From a virus, in IMG/VR virus record IMGVR_UViG_3300050015_000917, positions 1-64,000 of that record: DNA of 64,000 bases. The stretch is one strand, 5' to 3'. Shown here piece by piece: positions 25,930 to 35,723 of this stretch (its first letter is position 1; each line of letters starts with the position of its first letter). The notes beneath the pieces are model-generated. The model was not told where the DNA came from and made no database searches. It was given only the letters and a program-made list of their open reading frames with translations. The translations under genes were made by a program, and so were the position numbers.

Positions 25930-26292
25930 ATGGTTAAAGAAATATACATCAGAAACCCTGAAGACCCTAATTATCAATATTCCGTTTTCGAACATACGGA
26001 TCCAATAGAAAGCATTATTGCGAAACTCAGAATGATACTAGGAACAACACAGGGACAAGTTTTCGGAGATATAAATTTTGGTGTAGGAATCGAAGATCTT
26101 ATTTTTGAAACTCGAGTCAATAAGGTAGAATTAGAAGAAAAGATATTAAAACAAATACAAAGTTATATTTCTGAATCAAGCCAATATAAGATTCAGCCGT
26201 CGGTTTCTTTTGGCAAAGCTGATGGATTTGATTATTGTATCATTGATATTTATATAAATGATCAGAAAGCCATCGGGGTCTTAGTTAAGTAA
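25930..26292 (+). CDS. Baseplate wedge protein, gp25-like
   Basis: 120 residues, the usual gp25/W family length. It shows the family pattern SIIAKLRMILGTTQGQVFGD followed by NFGVGIEDLIFE, a helical middle (KVELEEKILKQIQSYI) and a beta C-terminal part (DYCIIDIYINDQ). In T4, gp25 sits at the core of each wedge, contacting gp6, gp7 and gp53. The gene heads the plus-strand baseplate operon directly upstream of the gp6-like gene, as expected in contractile tails. Confidence 0.85.
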   Translation: MVKEIYIRNPEDPNYQYSVFEHTDPIESIIAKLRMILGTTQGQVFGDINFGVGIEDLIFETRVNKVELEEKILKQIQSYISESSQYKIQPSVSFGKADGFDYCIIDIYINDQKAIGVLVK

Positions 26293-26308
26293 AATATAAA
26301 AATAAATT

Positions 26309-28204
26309 ATGAATATAATACGTGTAGCAAGAATTAGGCTCAGTGAACTCTATCAAGATTCAATCAATTTCATAAAACAAACATATGATGATGCTGGTCA
26401 GTATTTTACTATGGCATCCCCAATGGGGCAACTTCTTCAGGTTCTTTTGAATCTAGGAAGAGTCATTCTTTACTATGTTGAAGATTCTATTACAGAGTTA
26501 AATATTTTAACTGCTTCTAGATCCCAAAGTGTAAAAGGTCTTGCATCTTTAACAGGTCATAATTCTTCTAGAGGGGTAGCCGCACGAGGAACTCTTAGAT
26601 TATATTACAATGGAGAAAAACTCGATATTTATGGAAATACAGCAGTTATTCCTAATTATACTAGACTTACTTCTACTTTTAATGGGCTTACATATACAAT
26701 AACTCTTCCTGGAAATGAGACTCGTTTAGATTTAGGTTCAATTACGAATTATGTTGATGTAAATATAGTCCAGGGTAAATTAGAATATCAGCAAGCAACA
26801 GGAACGGGGGATGCATTGCAAAGTTTTAATTTTCAGGCTAAGAAGGGATCTATGATTGATAATTTCTTTGTAAATATTTACGTAAATGGAAAAAAATGGG
26901 CAAGCAAAGATTCAATTCTTGATATGAATTTTAGAGAAGAAAGTGTAATGGTAAAAACTGGTCAAACTGGAGGCATTGATATTTTCTTTGGCAATGGTTA
27001 TAATGGGTCAGTTCCTCCTCTTGGAGCTACTATTCTTGCCGAATATCTTTTAACGGATGGTGAAGCAGGTAATATTAGAACTGCTGAAGCCAAAACCACT
27101 ACTAATTGGAAATTTGAAGGAAAAGGATATTCTCTTAATAGCCAAGAAATCGATCTCAATAAAATACTTAGAGTAGCTATTCAAAAAGACGTTTTATTTG
27201 GAACTCAAGAAGAACCTGTTTATTTAACTCGTCTCTTAGCTCCTCATATGTCAAGAAGTTTTGTTTTAGCAAATCCAAACAATTATATCTACTTTTTAAG
27301 TAAATTAAATATGTTTACTATTGTAGATGCTATTCCGGGATTTGCAACTTTCGAAGATAAATTTACTCTCGATAAATATAATCAGGCTAAAACTACTTTT
27401 GAAAATATTCAAGAACAATATCGTACACTTTTAGCAACAGTTGGAGCTTCTTCATCTAAATCTCTTACAAAGAAAACAGAATTAGATAATGCTCAAAATC
27501 AAGTTTCCTATTGGCAAGGTCAGGTTGATGAACAGAAAAAAGATGACAATACGGTTTATCTCTATTTGGTTCCTGATGTAAATCAAAGAATCCCAGCAAA
27601 TCAGAATTATTTTTCATGTGGATTAGATTCATTTCAATTAACTAATTTGGAAAAAAGAGGAATTCTGGACTTAATCGAAGAAAGTGGTCAAAGAATTATC
27701 ACTGTAGATAATGCTATTATGACTCTTAAATATCCGAGGTTTGTTTTAAATGTTGTATTAATTATTTATGAAGGATATGAATTAAATAATATTAGGGAGG
27801 ATATAATTTCAAAAACTTCTGATTATTTCTTAAAAAATACTAGAAGAGATAGAATTCCTCAATCCGATATTGTAAGAATTATTGAACAGATTGATGGAGT
27901 AGATTCTGTCTCCGTTTGGTTTGATGCAGATAAAAATAATTTCCAAATTTATGGAAATGGATATGGAATTGATGATTACGGAGACGTTCTTCTTGAAAGA
28001 TATGTTTCAGATGCTTTTAATAATAAAGTAACTGTTAAAGATCTTTATCCTCTTATTCGTGGTGGATTTGAAAGTTCTAATGGAATTACTTATGATGACT
28101 CAGTTGCTAAAGATCGTCTTTCAACTGTGAATATTAATCTAAGAGGTATTACTCCGGTTAATTTCAATAGTAATCAAAATAAAAATATTGTATCTAGTTT
28201 ATAA
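26309..28204 (+). CDS. Baseplate wedge protein, gp6-like (baseplate J family)
   Basis: 631 residues, close to T4 gp6 (660). The N-terminal part is helical (FTMASPMGQLLQVLLNLGRV, LTASRSQSVKGLASLTGHN). The middle contains baseplate-J-like beta segments (GGIDIFFGNGYNGSVPPLGA, ILAEYLLTDGEAGN). The C-terminal domain has RDRIPQSDIVRIIEQIDGVD, typical of wedge proteins. It forms the iris-like inner ring of the baseplate in T4. It follows the gp25-like gene after 16 bases, with leader TATAAAAATAAATTATG. Confidence 0.8.
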   Translation: MNIIRVARIRLSELYQDSINFIKQTYDDAGQYFTMASPMGQLLQVLLNLGRVILYYVEDSITELNILTASRSQSVKGLASLTGHNSSRGVAARGTLRLYYNGEKLDIYGNTAVIPNYTRLTSTFNGLTYTITLPGNETRLDLGSITNYVDVNIVQGKLEYQQATGTGDALQSFNFQAKKGSMIDNFFVNIYVNGKKWASKDSILDMNFREESVMVKTGQTGGIDIFFGNGYNGSVPPLGATILAEYLLTDGEAGNIRTAEAKTTTNWKFEGKGYSLNSQEIDLNKILRVAIQKDVLFGTQEEPVYLTRLLAPHMSRSFVLANPNNYIYFLSKLNMFTIVDAIPGFATFEDKFTLDKYNQAKTTFENIQEQYRTLLATVGASSSKSLTKKTELDNAQNQVSYWQGQVDEQKKDDNTVYLYLVPDVNQRIPANQNYFSCGLDSFQLTNLEKRGILDLIEESGQRIITVDNAIMTLKYPRFVLNVVLIIYEGYELNNIREDIISKTSDYFLKNTRRDRIPQSDIVRIIEQIDGVDSVSVWFDADKNNFQIYGNGYGIDDYGDVLLERYVSDAFNNKVTVKDLYPLIRGGFESSNGITYDDSVAKDRLSTVNINLRGITPVNFNSNQNKNIVSSL

Positions 28205-28500
28205 TGGCAAATCTAACTCAAAAACAAAATGCTATAAGTAGCAAAAGTCAGAGATTTAGGGTCAGATCTTCTTATCTGAATTCAGCAAAACATCTTTCTG
28301 ATAATTATTTAAATCTTGGATATCCATATCAAGGAAAAATTTTTCAAAAGATGACTTCTCAGGAACTTTGGGCAAATCCAAGACAGAAACCTCTTTTTGC
28401 TCAACTTGAAGGAATGATCACATTTATTTTGGAACAAGTTAAGTATATTAAAAAGACTTTTTCTATAGCACATGATAAAGATAGTGTAAACGTTAATTAA
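28204..28500 (+). CDS. Small basic protein in baseplate operon
   Basis: 98 residues, basic N-terminal half (QKQNAISSKSQRFRVRSSYL). It starts with a TAATG overlap after the gp6-like gene and lies six bases before the large wedge gene, so it is probably a minor baseplate component. No family recognised. Confidence 0.5.
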   Translation: MANLTQKQNAISSKSQRFRVRSSYLNSAKHLSDNYLNLGYPYQGKIFQKMTSQELWANPRQKPLFAQLEGMITFILEQVKYIKKTFSIAHDKDSVNVN

Positions 28501-28506
28501 TAATCT

Positions 28507-31500
28507 ATGAATATTCAGAATTGGAAGATTTTTGATAAAAGTGGCTCTCTGCTTAATCTATATGCTGATGCATATTTGCCTCTTACTTTTACACCTAGTA
28601 ATCAGAATGCAACTGGCGCTTCTGGATATGCTATAACGGATCCAAGTAACTATATTATTAAGGGAATTAACGGTGTAAAAATTACAAATAGCGGTTGGGG
28701 ATATACTGGATTACAAACAGATCCTCAGATTCAATTAAATTCCTCTTTTACCGATTATACTCATATCTTATTAAGCCCCTCTGAAGTTTCTATTGGATTT
28801 AAGGATGTGTCGATTTTTAATCCCGATCCGGGCAATTCTAAAGCTATAGAAAGCGTTTTAATAACGTTAGTACCGGATGTTTCTTTCCTTTATCCTTCTA
28901 TTTCTTTCAGCTCAGCTATCTTCCTCAATCCTATTTCTCAGGGGCTTGTGGAAACTGAACACTTAACTATTATCGAAGAAACTTCTCCCGGGCTTTTTAT
29001 TAGTCCTAATGATCCGGATAATTCGATTTTGGTTTTCCGTTTTACTGATGGAGATCCTGAAATTAAATTATTTGAAATTGATGAACATGAGCAATTACTT
29101 TCTTGGTCAGATGAATTAGTTGTTGATGTATCTCGAGGAATTGTAAGTTCTGGATTAATGATTAATATCGGATTCCGCTCAGACAATGAAGGAGTTTATG
29201 AAAGAAGACTTCGAGTTTATCATCGAGTAGGAACTACAGACTATCTCATTGCAGAAATTCTTATTAATGCTGAATCTATTGGGCCTGATGAAAGATTTGA
29301 TACCCTTATAACTAATTTTGGATTACCAAGCCCAAAAGCTACTCCTATCTTATTTAAGGAAGCGGATATTAATGAAGCTCTTCCTGATTGGAAACTTCTT
29401 AATCAAAAATCAAAGCATATGATTCTGGAGCATGATAAAATCATGCCTTATATAGGAACATATAAAGCTCTTATTAATGCTATTAAATGGCTGGGGTATG
29501 ATGATATAAGTGTCAAGGAATGGTATAGAAACGTTAAAGAGAGAACAAAATTGTCTTTAACAGTTCCATATGATGCTGCAGAAAGAACAAAAACAATTCT
29601 TTATTTTAGTCCCGAAGAAAGAAGAAATCTTAAAAAATTAAATCAGCTTTCCCTGGTTTATTGTCTTACCCGAGAAACAGGAGAAATTGATGAATGGGGA
29701 AATCCATTAACTGAAGATTGTTATAGCTATAATCTAAATGAAATTCTTATTAAATTATATGCTCTTAAACAATGGCTTGAAAGATGGATTATAGGGGTAA
29801 ACGCCCGTATTACAGATATTACAGGAGAAGGTATTTATTTTGAAAGATATCAGAATTTTATTTATGCTACTCAAAATATAGGAATAGAATCAAATTATAG
29901 ACAATCTGTTTCTCCATATGTATTAGCTAAAAGTACAGAATTGGTTGCTGGGGATGCTAGCATGGCTTTAACTTTAGAAGAATTAAGATCATCTACAGTT
30001 CAAAATCTTCCTATGAGAGCAATAGATTTTATTAAATTTGCTTGGAATCCTTCTTATGGATATTTCGATATTACGGATACTTCAGCTCTTTTATCAGATT
30101 CTTCAACTATTTTTATTGGTCCATCGGCTCAATTTCCTTTAGTAGATCTTTTTGATATTCAATGGAAACTTTCTGTAGAAAAAACAGATTCTGGAGTTGT
30201 TACTAATAACTTAGTAACAAAACCATTATGGATTTATGATAATGAAATAAGATTTTTCAATGTTTTGGATACTTCTTCTCAATTTTATGATAATAGTAAT
30301 TTAAATATTTTATTAGAGAAAGCTTATTTAAAGGATGCGGATCCATCAAATGATATCTGGGAAGACTCAATTGCTTATTCCATTTATTCGGATCCTTGCA
30401 CTGGAGGATATTGGATTGATAATTCTGCAGGATTTCATGTTTGGCAATCCTTTGATTATGTAAATCTAGTTCCTGATACAAATTCAAAATTAATTTATGA
30501 ATTTGATGCTAATTATAGAGTTCCTTTATTAAGTTTTGAAAATTATAAATTTACAGATGCTTCAGATAATGTTATTTCTTTAAATAAAAAATATTTCTTA
30601 GATATTATCGATGGCAAGATTATGATGGATTCTAGTATCCTAGGAATTAAAGATTGGGTAACAGATCCAAGCACAGCCGGAATTGAAAATTTAGAAACTA
30701 CTATAAATTGGAATTATGATTCATCTTTAGGCGAGCAGAAAATTACCTTAAATGTTGTTTATAGATCTCCAAGAATGCCTCTATACATTTATGATCCTTC
30801 AGCTTATTATTGGTCACAAGGCTCGGATCCTTCTATAGCAAAGGTAGTTGATAACCAGGTTTATCTTTTTAGAGTAAATCATACTGGGGATTTTCATATT
30901 GAACTTTATGCATGGGACGGGTTTAATAACATTTTTACAAATCAAATGGAATATACTCATCCAGTTTGGACAAAATTTCCAAGGATTTATTCTTTAGTAG
31001 ATAGTTCTAATTATTTAACTTATGAAGTAAGTACTTTTATGAATTTAAATGATGTGAGCGCTCTTATTTCTGCAAATCGTTTTCCACTATTTGATAAATA
31101 TATTCCCTTACAAGGACTAAGTCTTGAATTTGATCCATCTGGAGATCCTTATATTACTATTCCTTCGATTACTTATTTTCAGGATCTTCCGGAAACAGAT
31201 TCTTTGAATAGATTTATAAACTTAACAGAAAGAGTTGTAAATATAGCAGGTTCTACTATTGAAATTGATCCGGATTATCAGAAATTTTACACTGGAGATG
31301 ATATTCAACTTGTTAAATTTGATAAGGGAAAATATCATTTAACTTTAGAAGCTAGTGCTCATATTGCATCATCTAGTTCAGTTTATCCAGGATCTGCACA
31401 ACCTACATTAGCTATTTTGGATCAGATACCTGTTGAAATTACAATAGATGCTAGTTCAGAACTTTATATTCTTAATAATACTCATAGAAATACTTCAAAT

Positions 31501-32187
31501 GCTCAAAATATAGGTTCTAATTTAATATTGGATGTAATTGATTATCAATTTGAACCTGGCCAATTAGTAGGAGTTATAGTTTCTGATGGAAGTACGGGAT
31601 ATTCCTGGGGATCTTCTTATAGAGTTATAGATGTATCCGGAATGACCCATACATTTAATCAGAATATTCCTCAATTCTTTATTGATTCAAGCAAGTATAC
31701 GATTAAAATTAAACATGCTTTTTCAACTTATTCAGATTTTACAATTGAAACAGATCATGCTGTTGAAATCGCAAATAATTTTAAAATCTATTTAAAGAAT
31801 AGTTATTGTCAGGAATATTTCTTGGATAATACATTTGTAGTTATTAATATGTTATTTGATCAGGATTATGTAAATCAGCAATGGTACGATCCTTCAGATA
31901 ATTTAGTAAATTCAACTTTCTTTTTATATAATGAAGCAATTACAGTAGATACTAGCACTCTTGTTATATTTAAGTCCTTATATGATGTAAGTAATTATAT
32001 GTTGGATCAGCATAATGTGTGGACTGTAAAAAACCACGATCCAAATCAGATTATCTTCAAAGTATTTAACGATAGCGTTCCATTTATTTTTAATCAAATA
32101 GGAACTTATGACGTTCAGGTTGAATCCTTTGATAAATACGGCAACTTAAAAACCCAGATTTGGGAAGGATTAATAAAAGTTCAATAA
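28507..32187 (+). CDS. Large baseplate wedge protein, gp7-like candidate
   Basis: 1226 residues. The position after gp25-like and gp6-like genes matches gp7 in T4 (1032 residues). Residues ~290-420 contain a helical block (LPDWKLLNQKSKHMILEHDK, YKALINAIKWLGYDDISVKE, LYALKQWLERWIIGVNARIT). The flanking parts are beta-rich, with many short D-S-S, D-P-S and D-V-S turns like the tail-fibre genes. I cannot confirm the gp7 relationship by sequence alone; the call rests on size, gene order and beta/helical composition. Confidence 0.5.
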   Translation: MNIQNWKIFDKSGSLLNLYADAYLPLTFTPSNQNATGASGYAITDPSNYIIKGINGVKITNSGWGYTGLQTDPQIQLNSSFTDYTHILLSPSEVSIGFKDVSIFNPDPGNSKAIESVLITLVPDVSFLYPSISFSSAIFLNPISQGLVETEHLTIIEETSPGLFISPNDPDNSILVFRFTDGDPEIKLFEIDEHEQLLSWSDELVVDVSRGIVSSGLMINIGFRSDNEGVYERRLRVYHRVGTTDYLIAEILINAESIGPDERFDTLITNFGLPSPKATPILFKEADINEALPDWKLLNQKSKHMILEHDKIMPYIGTYKALINAIKWLGYDDISVKEWYRNVKERTKLSLTVPYDAAERTKTILYFSPEERRNLKKLNQLSLVYCLTRETGEIDEWGNPLTEDCYSYNLNEILIKLYALKQWLERWIIGVNARITDITGEGIYFERYQNFIYATQNIGIESNYRQSVSPYVLAKSTELVAGDASMALTLEELRSSTVQNLPMRAIDFIKFAWNPSYGYFDITDTSALLSDSSTIFIGPSAQFPLVDLFDIQWKLSVEKTDSGVVTNNLVTKPLWIYDNEIRFFNVLDTSSQFYDNSNLNILLEKAYLKDADPSNDIWEDSIAYSIYSDPCTGGYWIDNSAGFHVWQSFDYVNLVPDTNSKLIYEFDANYRVPLLSFENYKFTDASDNVISLNKKYFLDIIDGKIMMDSSILGIKDWVTDPSTAGIENLETTINWNYDSSLGEQKITLNVVYRSPRMPLYIYDPSAYYWSQGSDPSIAKVVDNQVYLFRVNHTGDFHIELYAWDGFNNIFTNQMEYTHPVWTKFPRIYSLVDSSNYLTYEVSTFMNLNDVSALISANRFPLFDKYIPLQGLSLEFDPSGDPYITIPSITYFQDLPETDSLNRFINLTERVVNIAGSTIEIDPDYQKFYTGDDIQLVKFDKGKYHLTLEASAHIASSSSVYPGSAQPTLAILDQIPVEITIDASSELYILNNTHRNTSNAQNIGSNLILDVIDYQFEPGQLVGVIVSDGSTGYSWGSSYRVIDVSGMTHTFNQNIPQFFIDSSKYTIKIKHAFSTYSDFTIETDHAVEIANNFKIYLKNSYCQEYFLDNTFVVINMLFDQDYVNQQWYDPSDNLVNSTFFLYNEAITVDTSTLVIFKSLYDVSNYMLDQHNVWTVKNHDPNQIIFKVFNDSVPFIFNQIGTYDVQVESFDKYGNLKTQIWEGLIKVQ

Positions 32188-32705
32188 TGGATGTCTTAAT
32201 TGTAGTTGATGTTCAAGTTCATTTCAAATCTGTCTCAGATGAATATGTTGAGGGAATATTTGAATTGTGCGAACAATTTGACGAAGTCTATCAAATATGG
32301 GATGCTGTTGATGTAAATACTCCCGATTTTAAGTTTCCAAATGAATTAGATCGAATTCGTAAAGAATATGGAGGAGAATTGGCTGAAGAGGATGTTGAGC
32401 ATTACGATTTTTCTGAAAAAGATAAAGCTGGTTTAAAAGAAGGTTTTAAATTTCATTTTGAATCTGGAGAATTATTTGTTGCAGGAAAAGAACCAAAACG
32501 TATGTGGTTTCTTTATGTAGGAGGAATACATCCCTGGTTTATTTTTGAAGAAAAACTATTCGCATTATTCGAAAAATTGAAAAAGGAAGGAAAACGAACT
32601 ATTCTTTGCGGAGGTGCAGAAGAAGAATGTTTAGAAGATATTAGAGTTCTTGCAATGTCAATGGATTTAAAAGCAGAAGTTTTAGGAACTCACACATATA
32701 ATTGA
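32187..32705 (+). CDS. Hypothetical protein, isochorismatase-like beta-alpha fold possible
   Basis: 172 residues from the ATG at 32187, which overlaps the previous TAA (TAATG). A TTG nine codons earlier is possible but lies inside the wedge gene. MDVLIVVDVQVHF at the N-terminus and RTILCGGAEEECLEDIRVLA near the C-terminus recall cysteine-hydrolase/isochorismatase-type folds (D near the N-terminus, Cys after a GG-x-x-x-x-C turn). This remains a weak resemblance. Confidence 0.4.
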   Translation: MDVLIVVDVQVHFKSVSDEYVEGIFELCEQFDEVYQIWDAVDVNTPDFKFPNELDRIRKEYGGELAEEDVEHYDFSEKDKAGLKEGFKFHFESGELFVAGKEPKRMWFLYVGGIHPWFIFEEKLFALFEKLKKEGKRTILCGGAEEECLEDIRVLAMSMDLKAEVLGTHTYN

Positions 32706-32710
32706 TAAAT

Positions 32711-33175
32711 ATGGAATTAAAATATGGAAAATGGCCGAGAAAAGGCTATTCAGAAGGATATCCATCTTGGATTTTATATAATAATAAAAAACCAGTAGCC
32801 GGGATTTCTAATGATAGTAAAGATAAAAAGAATGTAATTATCAGACATATTGAAGCATTTGAAAAAGGGAAGGGATATGGGCCAAAACTTATATTTATAT
32901 TACTCGATAACGGAATTAGCTTAATAACAGGGAAACCAGATTATAATTCTATATCTACATCAGCATATTATATGAATAAGAAGATAAATGAATTGATAAA
33001 AAGCAGTGATGGAAAATATAAATCTACTGTTTTGGGAAAAGCCAATAACAAAGGAAAAGAGGATGAAGAAAAATACAAAGATGTTATTGACAAAAAAGAT
33101 AACTATCATTATAAATGGGGAAAAAACAAATTGGTAAAAGAATCCTTAATAAATTTTGAAAATTATGGAAGATAG
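32711..33175 (+). CDS. GNAT-like hypothetical protein with tag-like C-terminus
   Basis: 154 residues from the ATG at 32711 (a TTG at 32702 is less likely). HIEAFEKGKGYGPKLIFILL resembles the acetyl-CoA binding motif A (Q/R-x-x-G-x-G/A) of GNAT acetyltransferases, but the protein is short. The last residues, NKLVKESLINFENYGR, look like the first half of the shared tag placed at the C-terminus, immediately before the next gene. This could be a remnant of a tag that once joined it to a downstream module. Confidence 0.45.
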   Translation: MELKYGKWPRKGYSEGYPSWILYNNKKPVAGISNDSKDKKNVIIRHIEAFEKGKGYGPKLIFILLDNGISLITGKPDYNSISTSAYYMNKKINELIKSSDGKYKSTVLGKANNKGKEDEEKYKDVIDKKDNYHYKWGKNKLVKESLINFENYGR

Positions 33176-33491
33176 ATTTTATAAAGGAAATAGGATAGAA
33201 GAAGCAAATCCAAATAATACTTTTTTACCAGTCGATTCCAATGAATGGAGAAAAGCAGGTATTCTTTCTATTGAAAAACTCGGAAATATTATTCAAATAC
33301 AATTAGATGAAGATATATTTAAAAGAAATGTTACAGCTGTTGCTTTTTCTAAACAGGATGAAATAGTGGAATTACCGCCAGAGAGTCTTCCAGTAGATCC
33401 TAGAACTCATATATCAGTTGATGAAAATTATTTGTATGTGTGGATTCCACAATCAAAAAGATGGAAAAGAATTCCATTATCCGTGTGGTAA
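33165..33491 (+). CDS. Small hypothetical protein, possibly tail-associated
   Basis: 108 residues from the ATG at 33165, overlapping the previous gene by 11 bases. The C-terminus HISVDENYLYVWIPQSKRWK followed by RIPLSVW resembles the short end-domains of Bacteroidetes phage fibre proteins (compare ASYFYICTATNKWGRLLLD at 5841). It ends two bases before the end of the converging minus-strand gene. No terminator is visible. Confidence 0.45.
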   Translation: MEDRFYKGNRIEEANPNNTFLPVDSNEWRKAGILSIEKLGNIIQIQLDEDIFKRNVTAVAFSKQDEIVELPPESLPVDPRTHISVDENYLYVWIPQSKRWKRIPLSVW

Positions 33492-33492
33492 T

Positions 33493-34902
33493 TTATTGGT
33501 GCATAATCCATCTATCTTCGTCTGGATTTTCTGGTTGAATGGCATAATTAGCTGTTCGGATTTCTCCTAAATATCGAACCCAAATTCTTCTAACTTTCCA
33601 AGCAGGTTTTTTATTTGAAAGCATGGTTTTCGTTATTGGGTTGTCATTCGAATCTGTGTCCTCATCCTCATTTATTCTAAGTTCTACAAGTCTTTTCTCA
33701 CTGGGTATCCAAACTTTTACCCTATCCCCTTTTTTATATGGTTGAGTATATTTTCCAATTCTCATAGACTTTTTGGGTTCCATTCCTCTTTGAAAGTGAT
33801 AAACTTCCCGAACTGGATCATGTGGTAACGGAGTTAATTGTTTAAGAATTTCTGTTAATCCTTCTTCAGCAGTTGCGAGAATTTTCTCTTTCATTATTTT
33901 TCCCTCAATACGATAGCCATAAGAAAAATAATCTTCTTGGGTTTCTATTTCTGTGGATGCTTTAGCAGGATAATATCGAATAAAAAAATTATCTGCTCTA
34001 AAAATTTTATCATATCCCGGGGGCATAAAATATGTTCCTTCGATAATACCTAGTGAATAAGGAAAAACATTAGATATTTTATATTCCCCTCCTCTTATTT
34101 CAACCAATAGATCTAGGACCTTTTTAATAGCACGTTCTCCTACTCTCCCTATTTTCATACTATCTTTAGGATCCTGTCCTCTTTCAAAATTTTGGGACTC
34201 ATTAGTTTTATTAATATGAGCATCTATAGCCTTTTTGACTTTTTCCAAAGCCTTTTCTGGAATTTTTGATACCTCTCCCCCCAATTTTGTTATAAATGCA
34301 GAAGTTCCTATATAATAAGTTTCCCCGGCAAAATAAGTTTCCCCCTCATCCTCTACCTTTTGGGGAACTTTTGAACTCATAAGTAATATTGGAAATCCTT
34401 TATAATCTTTTATTAAATCAATAATTTTATATTCTTTTGGATTATAAGTTACCCACCAATCGGTTTCTTCAATAAATTTTATGTCTAAATAAGTTTGACC
34501 AATAGTCATAGATTTTTTGGGTTCTACCCCTCTTGTAAAATACTGAGCTTCTTGCATTCTCGGAACTAATTCTAATAGGTTTTCTAATTGAAGAGGAGTT
34601 CCCCAGATAAAAATATCATCAGAAGTTCGAGTATTTTTATCTCCGAGATAAGCTGTAAATCCGATACAACCATCATCATATAATTCAGAGTCTGTATTAA
34701 TTTGAAGATAATACCCTTTCGGAAAAATATGATAGCGGGAATCATCCCTAATTTCATGTTGAGAATCGGTTGTAAATTCTTTTATTATTTTTAAAATATC
34801 CCCTTTTTTTAAAGACAACCATTTTTGGACAAGACCAATTCTCATAGATTTTTTGGGGTCTATTCCACGTTCAAAATGAATATTTTCCCTAACTAGTTTC
34901 AT
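33493..34902 (-). CDS. Four-tag multi-module protein (candidate polyprotein)
   Basis: 469 residues in four units, each opened by a tag: LVRENIHFERGIDPKKSMRI, QEAQYFTRGVEPKKSMTIG, NESQNFERGQDPKDSMKIG and REVYHFQRGMEPKKSMRIG. Unit 1 is an SH3/OB-like module (KKGDILKII). Unit 2 is the ETDW ... LIKDYKGFPILLMS ... YYIGTSAF module. Unit 3 is unrecognised. Unit 4 is a small beta module (KKGDRVKVWIPSEKR). Units 1-2 have the same order as units 2-3 of the plus-strand protein at 14943, and even the junction is alike (LVPRMQEAQYF versus LLPRSMNEVQNF). Confidence 0.6.
   Translation of the reverse strand: MKLVRENIHFERGIDPKKSMRIGLVQKWLSLKKGDILKIIKEFTTDSQHEIRDDSRYHIFPKGYYLQINTDSELYDDGCIGFTAYLGDKNTRTSDDIFIWGTPLQLENLLELVPRMQEAQYFTRGVEPKKSMTIGQTYLDIKFIEETDWWVTYNPKEYKIIDLIKDYKGFPILLMSSKVPQKVEDEGETYFAGETYYIGTSAFITKLGGEVSKIPEKALEKVKKAIDAHINKTNESQNFERGQDPKDSMKIGRVGERAIKKVLDLLVEIRGGEYKISNVFPYSLGIIEGTYFMPPGYDKIFRADNFFIRYYPAKASTEIETQEDYFSYGYRIEGKIMKEKILATAEEGLTEILKQLTPLPHDPVREVYHFQRGMEPKKSMRIGKYTQPYKKGDRVKVWIPSEKRLVELRINEDEDTDSNDNPITKTMLSNKKPAWKVRRIWVRYLGEIRTANYAIQPENPDEDRWIMHQ
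33755..34897 (-). repeat. Four in-frame copies of the NFERG tag
   Basis: Copies lie at about 34838-34897, 34499-34554, 34147-34203 and 33755-33811 on the minus strand. All retain the P-K-(K/D)-S-M-x-I-G end. Only the FERG/FTRG/FQRG core and the residues before it vary. Confidence 0.85.
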
Positions 34903-34904
34903 TA

Positions 34905-35723
34905 TTATTTATAGCAATATCCTGGGAGACTTCCTCCATAAACTCTAATAAGTTCTTTAAGTTCAGATTCAGGGACATAATCTTTAAGAGTCCATGACGT
35001 ACCTCGACCTCCGCTCAGAGATTTCATAGTTTGATCATTAACAAATTCTGCAAAATCCTCAAGCTTTCCAAGAGGCTTATCTCCGGAAGTAAATATTACT
35101 TTAAAATGTCCATTATAATCTTTCCAAATTTCAGCAGTACTACCTTTATAGATATCATGAACATTAAAATACTCGCATTCTCCTGTTCCAAAATTAACTC
35201 TACCAATAGAAGCTATATAGCCTTTGCTTAAACGTTTTCCCCCGATTTCAGTTGCACCGGCTTCAGAAAATCTTCCTATTCCTAGATTTTTAAATATTTC
35301 AGAATTTCCTCTTTGAAATCCACCGCCACCACCGGATTGCTTTTCTGCATTAGCACCAGCAACTCTTTCAGATGGAAGAAGATATTGAGTTTTAAATTTT
35401 CTTTCTAGCTTTTCTCCTTTTCCAACAGGTCCTACTACAGGAGCAAGAACATCTGCCGAAGCTTTTGATCTTACACCAGAACCACCTAGATCAACAGCTC
35501 TATCATGGAATATCTGAGATATATCACTTCCCGCACCAAATACTTCTATAGCAGCTTCAGCTCTTGCTTGAGCTTTACCAGGATCCTGAATAATATTTGC
35601 TTGAGTTCTAGCTAAAGAAAGTTCTTTCTCGTGATTTCCTGCAGATTTGGTTTTTATATCGGTCATACGTACAAGATCCTTCTGTCCGAATCCTTCATTT
35701 AATAATACAAATTTTGCTCTCAT
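34905..35723 (-). CDS. Hypothetical virion-cargo candidate, paralogue of 58275-58958
   Basis: 272 residues. N-terminus MRAKFVLLNEGF resembles the short targeting version (compare MKAKFVFES at 42769). Residues ~14-85 align with the start of the protein at 58275: KDLVRMTDIKTKSAG, IQDPGKAQARAEAAIEVF and FHDRAVDLGGSGVR. The C-termini also align (SWTLKDYVPE ... YGGSLPGYCYK). An inserted middle (GGGGGFQRGNSEIFKNLGIG) contains a tag-like FQRG ... LGIG piece that the paralogue lacks. Function unknown. Confidence 0.5.
   Translation of the reverse strand: MRAKFVLLNEGFGQKDLVRMTDIKTKSAGNHEKELSLARTQANIIQDPGKAQARAEAAIEVFGAGSDISQIFHDRAVDLGGSGVRSKASADVLAPVVGPVGKGEKLERKFKTQYLLPSERVAGANAEKQSGGGGGFQRGNSEIFKNLGIGRFSEAGATEIGGKRLSKGYIASIGRVNFGTGECEYFNVHDIYKGSTAEIWKDYNGHFKVIFTSGDKPLGKLEDFAEFVNDQTMKSLSGGRGTSWTLKDYVPESELKELIRVYGGSLPGYCYK

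Noticed and set aside
32160-32186. TTG start for the gene after the large wedge protein
   Set aside because: It lies within the wedge gene, and an ATG overlapping the stop (TAATG) is the usual arrangement here.
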